Source: Ulota crispa
Lineage: Eukaryota; Streptophyta; Bryopsida; Orthotrichales; Orthotrichaceae
Assembly: GCA_963920765.1 (NCBI GenBank)
Contig: OY987243.1
Coordinates: 19,153,419 to 19,217,418 of the forward strand
Direction: 5' to 3'
Length of the DNA stretch: 64,000 nt
Positions 45,746 to 57,484 of the stretch are shown piece after piece. The position numbers and the translations under genes are program-made. Positions within the stretch are counted from its first letter, which is position 1; the number at the start of each line of letters is the position of its first letter. The notes beneath the pieces were generated by a model that was not told the origin of the DNA, searched no databases, and saw only the letters and a program-made list of their open reading frames with translations.

Positions 45746-48375
45746 CCGAGCCCAACATGGAAGCTGCTAGACAACTCTAAGAATAGCATGTACAAGTTGT
45801 TGAAGTGGGAGATAAATGGCACTTGGAATAGGAAAAACTCAGAGATGAAGTTTTGGAACTTTGATCAATTGCAGGTTGGTTTGTTCCTTTTTTGGTTGGT
45901 TTGTGATCAGTGTAAGGTTCGTGCTCTGAGTTTTCAAATGTTCTTTCTTCTCTATGCAAAGAGCAAAAATAAGTGTTTGTAGTCAATATGTTTATTCAAA
46001 TGTTTGTGTTCTTTTATTCTCATTTTTGTAGGACAAATTTGACACGCATGATTATTGTGTTTTTAATTTCTCAACAATACCACGCTTTAAGAAAAGATAA
46101 AGAATAGTGGAGATTGTGGCTGGGCAAGACATTGTGTTTGCACTGACATACATCGGGAAATGTGTTGCTTTTAGTAGAGGTACAACTTGTGCTGCCTACG
46201 AATTTTTGAACTTTACAATGTTAAACTTGAAAATTTTAGCATTTTAGCAGTGTTTTTATCCACTTGAGCTAAAAGTGAAAATCTCATTTGGGATCATTGC
46301 TCATAACCTGCATCACATGTGAATTTTATTGACAATAGAATTCTATGACTTGGTAGTCACAAACAAGAGGATAAGCCTTCTCAACATTAGTCCTTGTGAA
46401 GAAGTTTGCCAACTTTTCTACAACAAAATGAACAATTCATTAATCCTTGTAATCGTGTATGCACCTGAGTACTTCTACTATTCAAAATGTAGAACAACAC
46501 ACATTGAGTAAGTACTATAATTGCAATCTATAATTCTCTATGCATGGGACAAGTAGATGGGTTTTTTTACACATGTAACTTTGTGCGCTGAAATTTGTAG
46601 CTTTGACTGCATATGAGCAAAATCTTGCTTAGGAGGCATTTGGTTCTGAATTTGAGTTGCTCAGCTTGTATGGGTAATTTTAGAAGTATGCTCAGGTTAG
46701 TTTGTGACATAGTACAACATGTTTTAAATTTATTAGGTTTTGCATTGCTACGATTATGTTCATGCTCTCAGGTACTTCTGAAGGGAACAGCCTAGCATAG
46801 GATTCCCGTTGTTTGAGTTGGAACCAATCAATTTCTCTGGGTTTATTAAGTTTGATGATGTTAATAGGAAGGTTCTCACATGGTGTGCAAAAGTTAGGTA
46901 CTCTATTATGTATTTAAATGTTCTTTGCAATGCAAGCATTTTCTTGTAGCAAGTATAGTCTTGAGTGCCACGTTACAAGAATCTGAAGCTATCTTGGACT
47001 TACTTTTCAAAGACTGAAGGTAACAGTAGTTGTGAATTTCTAATTATTTTTCTTGTGATGCTTTGTGTGCAAAGGTTGTTTTAGTTTATGAGGCTCTAAG
47101 CTAGTTTTCTATCAAAAAGATAGTTCCTCAATATTGACTTTGGAAGTGGGGTGTTGAAAATAGAATCCTTAAGGTTTTTGATTTGAAGAATTATACAATG
47201 TTGTATTCTATATTTGCCAAGCATTTGGAAGAGATCAAAATAAGGTATTCTCCCTTTGCTTATTTTTGAATACTAGATGCAGCGATTTGTTTAGTTTGGA
47301 TTTAATAAAATAATAACTTGTATGTTTTTTTTTTCTTTGATATATATGTATGTATTTTTTTTGTCAGCCCTAGTATTGTGCTGTTAATCTTTGAGAGGGC
47401 ACAATGCCATGTGCCACTAAAGATACTGTCCATAGAGGATGGTTTTGTTCTTAAGGTCTTCAATCATCCGCAGCATTGTAACAAGGAGGTAAAGATCCTT
47501 CAACAATTCAATGAGAAGTTGTTTGACAAGCAAGAGAACAAAAATCTTTAGATTCTTTGGATGTAAGCAATTTCTGCAAACACACCAGCCTTAGATTTTG
47601 CATGAGGTTTATCTCCACCTTATTTTGAAGAAGGAATTACTCTTGTCCTTTAGATAAATACTTCATGATGGATGCTACAATTAGTCCACAAAATTGCTTA
47701 ATTAGGATTCCTGATCTGTGTGGCAGATAATGAAAAATGAATTGATAGAAGTCAGCAAAATAGTGTTCATGACGCCTTCATTACTCTTCTTCCTGTATGA
47801 ATATCAGCTCTTCAATGCATTTACCTAGACTATAGATGTGTGGAACTTTCGAGGAGAGTGCGTTAGTTCATGTGATGACCATGTGCTGTGGAAACAAGTC
47901 CACTATTTACGTGACATCTGCATAACTAGTGAACAAGATCTTATTGTTTCTTACTGCGAGGAGTATAAATACAACTTTGGTAAAGAAGGTGCAACTTTTA
48001 CTTATTTTGATTGTGGGTTGGGATTATGTATGTGCTACTCCTGATTTTTTGAAGAAAGAGATTGATAGTTTTGGCATTTTGACCACATATGGGCCACAAA
48101 AGGTTTAGAATCACAGCTTGGATACGCTCCTTTCTCATGTTGTGAGCATGCATTGGTGTATAAACATCAGCAACATCTTGACTAGAAAATGTCTTGCCAA
48201 GATTAAGGCAAATGATGCAAGTGTTGGTATCAACCTTTGTGCTCGTGCCAATTCCTCAGGCATCTGGAGTTCAGTGGAAGAAGCTCTAGAAGGCATTACC
48301 ACCTTGTTCTACAACTAAAAGCTTGAGATCTATATTGGAAATCAAGATAGGGTAGTTCATGTTTGGTCTTACTAG
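45717..48375 (+). pseudogene. decayed intron-containing copy of a conserved plant beta-propeller (WD40-like) gene
   Basis: Collinear exon remnants, still separated by intron-like gaps, match a long single-copy plant protein with a C-terminal beta-propeller that I recognise by pattern but cannot name securely. The blocks are SPSPTWKLLDNSKNSMYKLL...FWNFDQLQ (45717-45872); DKFDTHDYCVFNFSTIPRFK...VAGQDIVFALTYIGKC (46032-46215); LFYNKMNNSLILVIVYAP...KCRTTHIE (46330-46508); GFPLFELEPINFSGFIKFDD (about 46773-46897); RILKVFDLKNYTMLYSI (47153-47245); VPLKILSIEDGFVLKVF...QQFNEKL (47368-47560); VWNFRGE...ITSEQDLIVSYCEE (about 47735-47985); and NISNILTRKCLAKIKAN...DRVVHVWS (48155-48375). In-frame stops fall at 46098, 46779, 47549, 47826 and 48316. 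Retained introns mean a segmental duplicate, not a retrocopy. Confidence 0.8.
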
Positions 48376-50109
48376 GTACATCTAATGTTTGAATGCATAA
48401 TTTCTAAGGTGGTCCTTTTTGAAAATAGTACAAGAACCCCGGAACTTTTAGATTAATGAACAAATTGATACTTACTCTGTAACTATCCTTGGGATAGTCA
48501 TGTTCAACTACATTTATGGTCATATTTTGCACTTAGGACCCTAAAAAGGTTTGATAGAATAAATTGGTCTGAATTCTAAGTCCATTGAAATGAAAAAATT
48601 CAAAACATTTGTGAACTCAAGCATTCAATTTAAGGAGGATTTTATAACTGAGCGGCTTGGTAACTTGGTATACATGAGATTAAGTTAGTGGCAAATTTAC
48701 GGATGTTGTTTTCTAATTGATTAAGAGATATTTTGTATTTTTTTTTACTTTGTGAACTGATAGTAATGAAAAATTGATTCTTATTTTGAAAGTGTCTGTG
48801 ACTTTACAGTTGCACACTATTTATCTATGATTATTATTATAAAACCCAATTAATATATGGATTTTTTGAGGACCAACTTTGTCTTCACAAGGGAGAGGAG
48901 TTTGAACACCTTTAATCCTGAAAGGACAGTGTTGGGTTGAAAGGAGCCGCCTTGGGAACACACGGGGTGTTTGGTTGCGATTGTGTGTGTGATTGATGAA
49001 TCTTCACGCAGACTCTAATAAAATTCTGCAGAGCACCTGCTCTGCAAAATGGGCCTCTTCTACTACCAACTCAATTTTTTTTCTTCTAGAAAGCAGCTAC
49101 TCTCCTGAATGAACTTCTTCCTCTACAGATTTTACAAAGGGAAATTCTACAGAGCACTTGTTCTGCAAAATGAGATCCTCCTCAATTCCCCTAATCCATC
49201 CAAAAATCTCAAGACCTATAGTCTATCAACTCCCAATTCTATGAAACTCTCAAAATCTATGAATTTTCCAAAATCTATGAAAAACTCCAAAATCTCTTAA
49301 CCTTTCAAACAACAAAATTATCTAAAAAATCTTCTAAATAGAATGAATGATAACAATCTAAAAAGTTAATCCAACAAGCTATCACACATAAAATTTTCAA
49401 AAGAAAATATCAATCTCATCAGAAGTTATGACTCTCCAAAGTTGTAACCACTCTCTCACAAAAGACAGCCAACCTTTATGCCTTTACTCCTTCATAACTT
49501 TCTTTTTAAAGCTTCAAATCTTAACTCCAATAGCCTTTTAGAAAGCTAAGACAAAGAAAAACACACCATCCAAATTTTGTTGCAAAATAATGGGCTGAAT
49601 GTCAACTCTAGCTTGTCAAAGTCTCAGCCTTGTACCCCATATGACTTGGCTATCCTCAAATTCAAGCAATCATAACTTTTGCATCTTAGTTCCAAATCAA
49701 CCTTACAAATATAATTTGGAAACATCTCCTCACCAAAAATAAGCTCTCAAAATTACATAGACAAAAAATACAATAGACAAAATATACTTAATCCAGGAAC
49801 TATCTTCCCTTTAAGGTTTGGCTTTTGCTACTAACAGTTAATTGCTACTCATATTCAACTCCCACTTACTAAAGAGAAATTTTACTTTACTTTTCCACCA
49901 TTTCTAAAATAAAGTGCATGTTAAGTCATCCTCTAACCATGTTTAACCTCTACTCAAGATTGTTATCCTCTTATCCTCTCCCGCTTTCCAAATCCAATCC
50001 ATTTCTTTTAGCAATTTTATTTAATTCAAAAACAAAACGTATCACCTATTGAAAATCAAACATATTTAATAAAGTCATGAAAGTTTACATGATGGAATAC
50101 TTTCCATCA
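48376..50109. other. AT-rich intergenic sequence
   Basis: No gene recognised. The phrase 'attctgcagagcacctgctctgcaaaatggg' occurs twice (about 49023-49055 and 49142-49172), each copy holding the palindrome GCAGAGCA-cc-TGCTCTGC or a one-step variant. Confidence 0.5.
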
Positions 50110-50464
50110 GGACAATGGATGGATCACCGTGGCTTGCCCTGCCTGTAGTTGTCTACAATATTTTACACATGGGCACCAGTAGTATTGCTTCAAAAAGTTG
50201 GAAAAGTCAACAATGCCTGGTGCCCTCATGAAAATTGCAAGGAGGGCAGCTTGGGAACTAACACCATATTTCTGAATCTTATCACAATTTGAGTTACAAA
50301 AAAAAAAGAATGCATCTCAGGAGGTAATTTTTTGTCTTCCATGATGAACCAAGTGTTTATGGTCACTTTTGAAAAACAATGAGATGAAAAATAGCTTTTT
50401 TTTGAATTACATAATCTTTTTACAGAGCCGGAGGACATTTTTTGTCCTCCTGGACGTTTAGGGG
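50110..50464. mobile_element. TTAA-type MITE, left end unclear
   Basis: It ends CCTGGACGTTTAGGGG before TTAA (50465-50468). The interior matches 769-1066 and 18696-19035. A near-terminal hairpin (GGAGGACA..tttttTGTCCTCC) precedes the end. I could not place the left terminus. Confidence 0.6.
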
Positions 50465-50468
50465 TTAA

Positions 50469-51327
50469 GGCCATGACATACCAACAAAACAACGTTTTGT
50501 GGAAATAAAGTGGTGATATTTACTTTTTTGTATAGAAGTAAGTAGATTCTTTAAATTTTTAGACTCAATTTTCTTGTTTGTCTCAAAGTGGTAGTTTTGA
50601 GTCTTCACATATCTTTGTCTCTAACCTCCTATTCTTGAGTGGTGAAGAGGTTATCTTTAGAAAAACAACACATGGAACTTTGAGTAAAATGGTTGTTGCC
50701 CAAATTTGCACAAATACCATTTAATTTTCTGTTTGGTCCAAACCTGCTGTTTGGACCGTGTGCTCTTGGTGTTACTCTTTGTTCAGCAATTTTTTCAAGC
50801 CTTTTTGTTGATTGTATGACATGCACACAAGATGCATGTGTGACCGTGTGTAAGGAAAAATGAATAAAATCATCCATGTGTGCATGTTCCTCTATAACAT
50901 CTACGAATATTAGTAACTTCCATCCAAAATTTTAGCAGGAATAGTGTTTACTTTATAGCAGTTTAGCAACTCCATCTATATTTTCACCTAAAGTTTTTAA
51001 TGGTGAGGGAGCCAATGCCAAATCGAGGTTAGAATCTAGCAAAAATTTGCCAACAAAATACATTGGGCTCGGTATACTGCAGATCAATGTGTATAGGACC
51101 AAAGTGGAAAAGCTCAGCTCTTCTCACAAACAAGGGTGAAAGTAAGAATTTTCCTATATTTTGTAATTGATCAACTTTACCTCCTGTCTGACTCTAGAGA
51201 AAATTGGGGTTTTTGAACACCAAATGAATTCAAAGTTTGTAAATTTAGTCTGCTGTGAAGTTAATAACTCTTCCAAATTATTTAAGACTAAACCCAAGCC
51301 TTCCTCCATAGCCATACAATTACATAA
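50469..51327. other. intergenic, no gene recognised
   Basis: Short frames only (up to 82 codons, 50629-50877 minus). No RNA gene or paired transposon ends seen. Confidence 0.45.
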
Positions 51328-51600
51328 GAGCATCATCAATCCAGCCCTATAATGAAATCACTAAAGATAACATTTTTTCAATTGGTGTATAATTTGAAAG
51401 TGCGATTACGATCATCATAAACGTATACAAAAACTCTTTAAAATGATATAGGAAATTGGAAATTGGACAATCAAAATAAAGCACACTGAAAGCAAGGTAA
51501 ATTAAAAAAGAGACAATAAATCAAGCTTTAGAGGGAATCTATGGTAATGGCACACCAAATTTTAAAATATTTGGTGTGCCATTATCTTGGATTTTCATTC
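51328..51600. mobile_element. half of the palindromic Tourist MITE
   Basis: It starts GAGCATCATCAAT after TAA and follows the left arm of 3730-4250 through 'gtataatttgaaagtgcgattac' to the central hairpin (ggcacaccaaat..atttggtgtgcc, 51549-51580). The right arm is gone. A TTAA element starts immediately at 51601, so its arrival or a later deletion removed the arm. Confidence 0.8.
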
Positions 51601-51604
51601 TTAA

Positions 51605-53015
51605 CCCCTCAATATCCAAGGCCTTTTTTGAGCTTCATGGAGTTTTCTCTAAATTAAATATGAAACCAACATTATGATAAGTTTTACCAGTTTATTTTAA
51701 ATCAATTACCATACAAATTCAAACTAGACAGTTTAGAGATCACATAGGAAAAGAAAACATAGCAACATCACTTATGGATTGGAAGATTATAACATTTGAT
51801 AATGAGGGTGTTAAAACTGCAAAAATGATATGAGGTCTTTCAATCCTCTTTTCACATGTCAAATCTAAAAAGTGGTCATCAGAAAAATCTAAGGTTAAAG
51901 GACATAACAAATATAACTCTAATTATTCTATTGCTTTTCAAATCTCCTCTAGATTTTTTAAATGAATTTCTAGTGTAATTTTTAACTCAAGGTTAGCGTA
52001 TTTGAGACATATTTCCAAGAGCTCTCAACACTACAAAAAGTCAAAGACTATTGCACAAAATCTTGAATAGAAAAAACATAATCGTTCATTTTTAAAATTT
52101 GATTTTTGATGCTAAAACTAGATTTCAAAAAGAATACATAAAAATGTACTACACAAATAGCAACTCAGTTGAGTTTCATTGACCTTCAAAGTATTTTTGA
52201 CACTAAAAGTTAGTGCAAACATGTATTAAAACAAAAGTATAGCCATAGGATCTTGAACTTCACCAAGGCCTTTAGATGGTGCTGCTAGAAAAATCTCCAA
52301 GAAAGCCACTCATATTTTAAGATATTTGTGATTGAATGTAGATGAGCATGGAATTTTTTGGTTTTTTTAATTGCCCAAAATTTTCAATGCAAAAATGGCA
52401 ACTTTTGTGTTCAAAAATGGGAAACAACCACATATGATCATTTGTCACTTCAAAATTAAAAACCCCCCTTCCAAATCCATGACCACAATTTCACAAATGA
52501 GCTTGCAATGCAACTATCAACAAGCTACCATCTAAGCTTAGTACAAAGATTTTTTTAATTTCAATTATTGACCAAAAATCATTATGAACAAAAGGGAACC
52601 ATTGAAACCTTGAATGAGTTTTTATTTGTATAACAAAGACATTCCAATTGAAATCGGCTCAAAAAACACATATGTACTTTATTAGATGATGAGTTTTTAG
52701 TAGAAAGGCTCTCACTACCAAGAACAATGCATAAGGGAGACTTTTACTTTGTTCTTAAATTATTGCCTATCTTTCCAATGTGACAATTTGTCATAGGCTC
52801 TTAAGTGACATTATTCATCACATTTTTTAGTGCACAAGAAATATGCTTGCAATTTAGCTTAAGCCACAAACAATTTGAATATGGTATGGAGGAAATTAAA
52901 GCTAATTTCAGGATGCAGCGGGTTCAATTTTTTTTGAAAACAACCAAATCTCTGCATTCAGAAAGATTCCAAAGTTTAGTGAACACCCAAGTTTGATGCC
53001 TTGAGGATCTAAGAG
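51605..53015. mobile_element. composite TTAA element made of two subfamilies
   Basis: TTAA (51601-51604) and CCCCTCAATATCCAAGGCC open it. 51605-52190 is the reverse of the 31320-31961 type. 52210-53015 is the forward 7056-7975 type, ending 'gatgccttgaggatctaagag' with a worn TTAG. Two neighbouring elements probably fused by deletion of their facing ends. Confidence 0.65.
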
Positions 53016-54595
53016 TTAGTACAAAACACAAATATCAAAAACTTTGACAAATTTTAAAAGCAACACTTGAATCCATATTGTAAAAATCCTAAACATGACA
53101 TGTACATCTCAGTCAAAAAAGCATAGTCGTGGAAAACATAAAACTGATAAGAGTAAAGAAAAAACCAAATTCAATAAATTGGGACAATATCCGCATTTTG
53201 GAACTTTTTACTACGTTGGAAGGGATCTATTGAAAAATGAAGACATCTCAAAAAAAAAATCTTACTACAATCCATATTACATATAGAAGGTTCCAAATCA
53301 AAATCCTTTATCATCTTCAAGATTAAAAGTAGGAAATCGTATCTTTATCCGTGGTTGTCCATAAGTGCATTCTGCACCAAAATCAAAATTTAACATGAAT
53401 TAGATTACTTGGAGTTTAATTTGTCTCTTTCTTTATAATGCAAATGCTCGATTGAAAATCAGTGTCTCAAAATCCTAATTGGGGTCTAAATTGTGGAAAA
53501 TAGGCAAGTTGACATTACCATGACCAAAATATTGAGCAACAAAAGGCTCTTTGAAAGATTCCGCCCAAACAAATGAATTGGGTGCACTTTAATTTTGTCC
53601 TTCCAACAATGAAGCCTTGAGAAGCAAAAGGTTTACTTTGCACAAGGAAGTGAGCAAAACTACACCAAATATTCAGCATTTGAGTTACAACAAATTCATT
53701 TGTACAAGGGAATTGATATATGTACCATCCTTTTTCAACTATTCTACCACACTTACTATATATGGTTAATATTTATGATATTGAAGTGTAAATCACAAAA
53801 AAATATCATTAATTTGATAATACACTTTGACATAGATGTTGCAATTTTAATTTTGTTTTTTAGTTCATGGTTTGGCTCATAATATCAATTTAAAAATCTA
53901 AATTATGCTTAGTTTAATTTTAAATTTTTTTGGGGGCTTGATTTGGAGAGCCATCTAATTTTTTGGGGAATTAGTCAACATTCAATGGAATGCATCTGAA
54001 GTCAAATAATGTTCAAAACTCAAATTTTCTTCTGTTTCCACAATAGAATCCTCAATGCCTTTCAAAAAATCATATTTTCATAATATAGTTTCTTGTCTCT
54101 TAAAAGACTAGTCATATCCGGATTTTCCCCGTAAGGGGTGTTTCAAAAAATAAAAGACTAAAATAGGTACTCCCATAAGTGTGAGTTTAAAGGTTTTGAA
54201 CATGATGACTATTAATAAATGTCTAGCAATTTATAGGATCTTATTAGCAATAGAAAAATAATGCGTTTGCACTTTTGAATGTATTATTTGGATACTATGA
54301 GAAGAAGTTGTGGATTTTTAAAGAGCAAACTGCCATTGCACCCATAACCAACATTAAGGTTTCATGTTCACATATTGTATATCCTTGTCATTACATCTAT
54401 TTATTTCCACAGATTTTTCAAGATTTCAAAGGTGACGGCTATGAGGACACTAACACTTAATATGGGTGTTCCTACCTTAGTCATAATATGCAAAGCTTGT
54501 TTACAAGGTGCATTGAGGATGCCCTTGGTCATCCAAACCAATTTTTTAAGAAATCCACTAGCAATAGTTACACTAAAGTACAGACAATGCTATTT
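53016..54595. other. AT-rich intergenic sequence, nothing recognised
   Basis: No coding frame above 80 codons, RNA gene or paired termini. 53170-53260 resembles part of the 'ATTCGTTAA' family ('caataaattgggacaat...ttttggaac') but is too worn to delimit. Confidence 0.4.
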
Positions 54596-54834
54596 TGTGA
54601 GCGCAAAATGGTGAGCGTGTGCACGGTGAGCCAATATTTGATGAGCAAGAATCAATTTTTGATCTCAAAATCAATAGAAAATCTTTAAAAAAAGCAAGTT
54701 TATCAAAAGACAAAAGTTCAAAATGTACAATTATAGGGTCCTATGTACATAGTTATAGGATAAATTGAGTATTTTGAAAAAAAATCTTTGCTCACAGCTC
54801 ATGGCTCTCGGATTCCCGCTCACAAAATAGCATT
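54596..54834. mobile_element. 239-bp inverted-terminal MITE ('GCTATTTTGTGAGCG' family), copy 2
   Basis: The ends are AATGCTATTTTGTGAGCG and the complement of AATGCTATTTTGTGAGCG (perfect 18 bp). Same interior order as 14240-14479. Confidence 0.85.
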
Positions 54835-55603
54835 CCCCAAACTACAATCATCTTCTAGACGTGATTTTGGCAATGTAATTGATATCAAAATTCAATATTA
54901 CAATTTTAATAGAAGAAGGTATGTGCATACTACATGTATAGAAAATTTTCATAGAGTTTGGTGAAATTTTGAAATTATTGTAATTTTTTGAAGTAAATGT
55001 TAAAAAATTCATATCAATTATAAAATGTATTCAATTATGCCAATATGTTATAGGATGCAATTCACAATGAAGATCATCATGGTGGAATTTTTCTTCCCAT
55101 GTTATTAAAATTTATAAAAGCAGCCACCCCATGGTAATAGGTGTTCAACTTGTGATAATAACATATTTTTTGAAACTAAAATATTTCAAAATTTCAAAAT
55201 ATTAGAAGAAACTAGGTTTGGTAAAATTTATATTGCTAGTTAAGTTCAAACCCAAAATACATCATCTTGAGAGTTCACACTAAGTTTTGGTAAAAAGACC
55301 CTCAAAACTTAAAATACACTAAACAGTGGTGCATCTCTACTACAGTACTACTCAATTGGCAAGATGAATCAATGTGTGAACATTGTGCATGCTAAAGCTA
55401 TTCATGTACATGTACTAGAGTGCATTTTCTATGTCCCAACGGAATCTAGGATGAGAAATAGTGTTATTCCACTTCCACAATAACATTAATCATCCAAAAG
55501 CTAGAAACTGGTCTCAACGACGTTTAAAGGTTAAAACAACCGCAAACTTTTGTGATGAATAGGTTTATTCAAGGGTCAGGTGGGTAAGCCCTTTCTCCTT
55601 AGG
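54835..55603. other. AT-rich intergenic sequence, nothing recognised
   Basis: No gene or element that I can support. Confidence 0.5.
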
Positions 55604-55733
55604 CACTACAAGGAAACCATGGTCAAATCTACAAAAAGTTGACAAAGATTGTGACCTAATCTATAGTATATTGTAGATTAGGTTGCAATCTTTGTCAACT
55701 TTTTGTAGATTTGACCATGGTTTCCTTGTAGTG
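55604..55733. mobile_element. 130-bp perfect-arm foldback with CACTA-type ends
   Basis: CACTACAAGGAAACCATGG to its exact complement, with arms of about 60 bp (one or two mismatches) around 'ctatagtatattgtag'. It would give a strong hairpin if transcribed. Flanks AGG and GGC show no exact 3-bp duplication. Confidence 0.75.
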
Positions 55734-56545
55734 GGCATCCCCATTGGTGCCCTCCCAAGATCTGACACACACCTAAAGTAGATGGAAAATGCTAAGGATC
55801 CTTTCAAAACCCTTTGAAGACACTTTGTCTTTTGGTTTCTAGCAAGAGTCTTCCAAAACACTATTCATCATTATTGTATTCATCCTAGATTTAGTGAACT
55901 TTATCCTCTACTTTCCTTGGTAAGTGATCAAATGATTATTAATGGGGCATGTTGAAGTGCAAGACCACATTTTTGAAGCGCATGGGTGGAAATCTAGGGT
56001 TTTTTTTCTTGGCAAATTTTTGCCTAAATCTTACCTCAAATTGACAGTGACGATTGTTACACTAACAAATTTTGATGAAAATTTTGATGAAATCACCAAC
56101 TCCCTCTTTCTGCAACCACCTAGTTTGCCAGATTTTGGATGAAAGTAGCTTATACTAGTAAACTTATTGGACAAACATGCTTACATCATTCATTCATTCA
56201 TTCATTCCAACATTAGTCAAACTTTCCCTACCTGTGTGTGCTAGTCGCTCTACCTTGTTAAAACAAAAAAAACGCTAGTGTAAATCAAGGAACTTGAGGG
56301 GAGGGCCTTCAAAAATAGATGGAAACCTTTGAATGTGCATTGACCATTGTATGAGGAGTACCAGCATTTATTTTCAAGTTAGCTAGTTGATTTTGAGAAT
56401 TGCCGAATTGAATTCAAAAGTTTAAAAAAAAAAACACCTACCATTTAAGGGGAAAAAAAGAGAGTATTCTTTATTTTCTATAGGCTTAGCCGGGAGAATA
56501 TTCTAGAAAACCAATTGACCCAAGAGAATGTAGGATATTGACCTA
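55734..56545. other. AT-rich intergenic sequence
   Basis: This holds an (ATTC)5-like run near 56188-56210. Otherwise no gene or element recognised. Confidence 0.5.
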
Positions 56546-56549
56546 TTAA

Positions 56550-56901
56550 CCCCTAAACTGCCCAAAACCCTTTGCGACCGTATGTACAATTGTATATATA
56601 AACATATTTGAGTTACTTTGAGGGCTTTCCAAAAAAATTATGCACCCACCATCATACAACCCTTCAATATATATGATACAACCCTTCAATATATATGATA
56701 CAACCCTTCAATATATATGATACAACCCTTCAATATATATGATACAACCCTTCAATATATATGATACAACCCTTCAATATATATGATACAACTCTTCAAT
56801 ATATATGATTGTAACACTTAATTTCCAGCCAATACAAACTTCTGAATATTGGTTGCAACCGTACTTGGTACCGTATATCCAGAGCAAGGGCCCTTGAGGG
56901 G
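56550..56901 (+). mobile_element. short TTAA MITE expanded by an internal tandem array
   Basis: CCCCTAAACTGCCC to GGGCCCTTGAGGGG. TTAA is at 56546-56549, with TTAT on the other side (one base changed). Without the array it would be close to the 224-bp size of its sisters. Confidence 0.85.
56656..56809 (+). repeat. seven tandem 22-bp units inside a MITE
   Basis: Unit acaacccttcaatatatatgat (56656, then every 22 bases). The last unit has one change. The unit occurs once in every other copy of this MITE, so the expansion happened in place. Confidence 0.95.
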
Positions 56902-57484
56902 TTATGCTAAAAAAACTTCCCGGACTGTGGCGAGGACCCGTGGAGACGCCCTGAGAACCGGTGATTGAGGATCATTGTTTTTCGGAACAATTGTAGCTGA
57001 CACTTTACCATAGCAACCAATGGAAAGCAACTGGCACTTCGGGCTCTCTATTTGTGCCAATAGCACGAGCAAAAATCGAAGCCACAATTGGCCTGAAGCC
57101 GGAAGCAATGCCGCACTTCCTGCAAGCTTCTGGAGATTTTGGGATTTGACCGGCAAAAAAAAGTTGAGGGAGATTTCGAAAGTCTCTCAAGAAGTGGAGA
57201 TCTTCAAAATTTTCAAGGCCTGCAGTCTGGAGGTTCTGTGGTCATGGAGCTGCTTCTATTGTCAGATTCATACGACGATAGTGCGTCGTTGCCAATGCCA
57301 GGTCCATTGAGTTTAAAACGATTGTCAGCTGTGCGCAAGCAAAAGGCATAGCCTTTCTCCCTCCGCCAGAACCACTGGTTCAAGTGAGAGAGAGTATGCC
57401 TAATGCACTTTTTAGGGTTCAGAGTGCACCGGGGGTGCAAAACGCCTGATTGAACGTCGGCATTGAGCTCCACGGTGCACTGAA

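Noticed and set aside
45252-45770. 172-codon Ser/Pro/Asn frame as a hydroxyproline-rich wall protein
   Set aside because: It has no signal peptide, is frame-shifted along the array, and the frame joining the recognisable exon is a different one.
56656-56809. CRISPR-like direct repeats
   Set aside because: Head-to-tail 22-bp units with no spacers. A slippage array.
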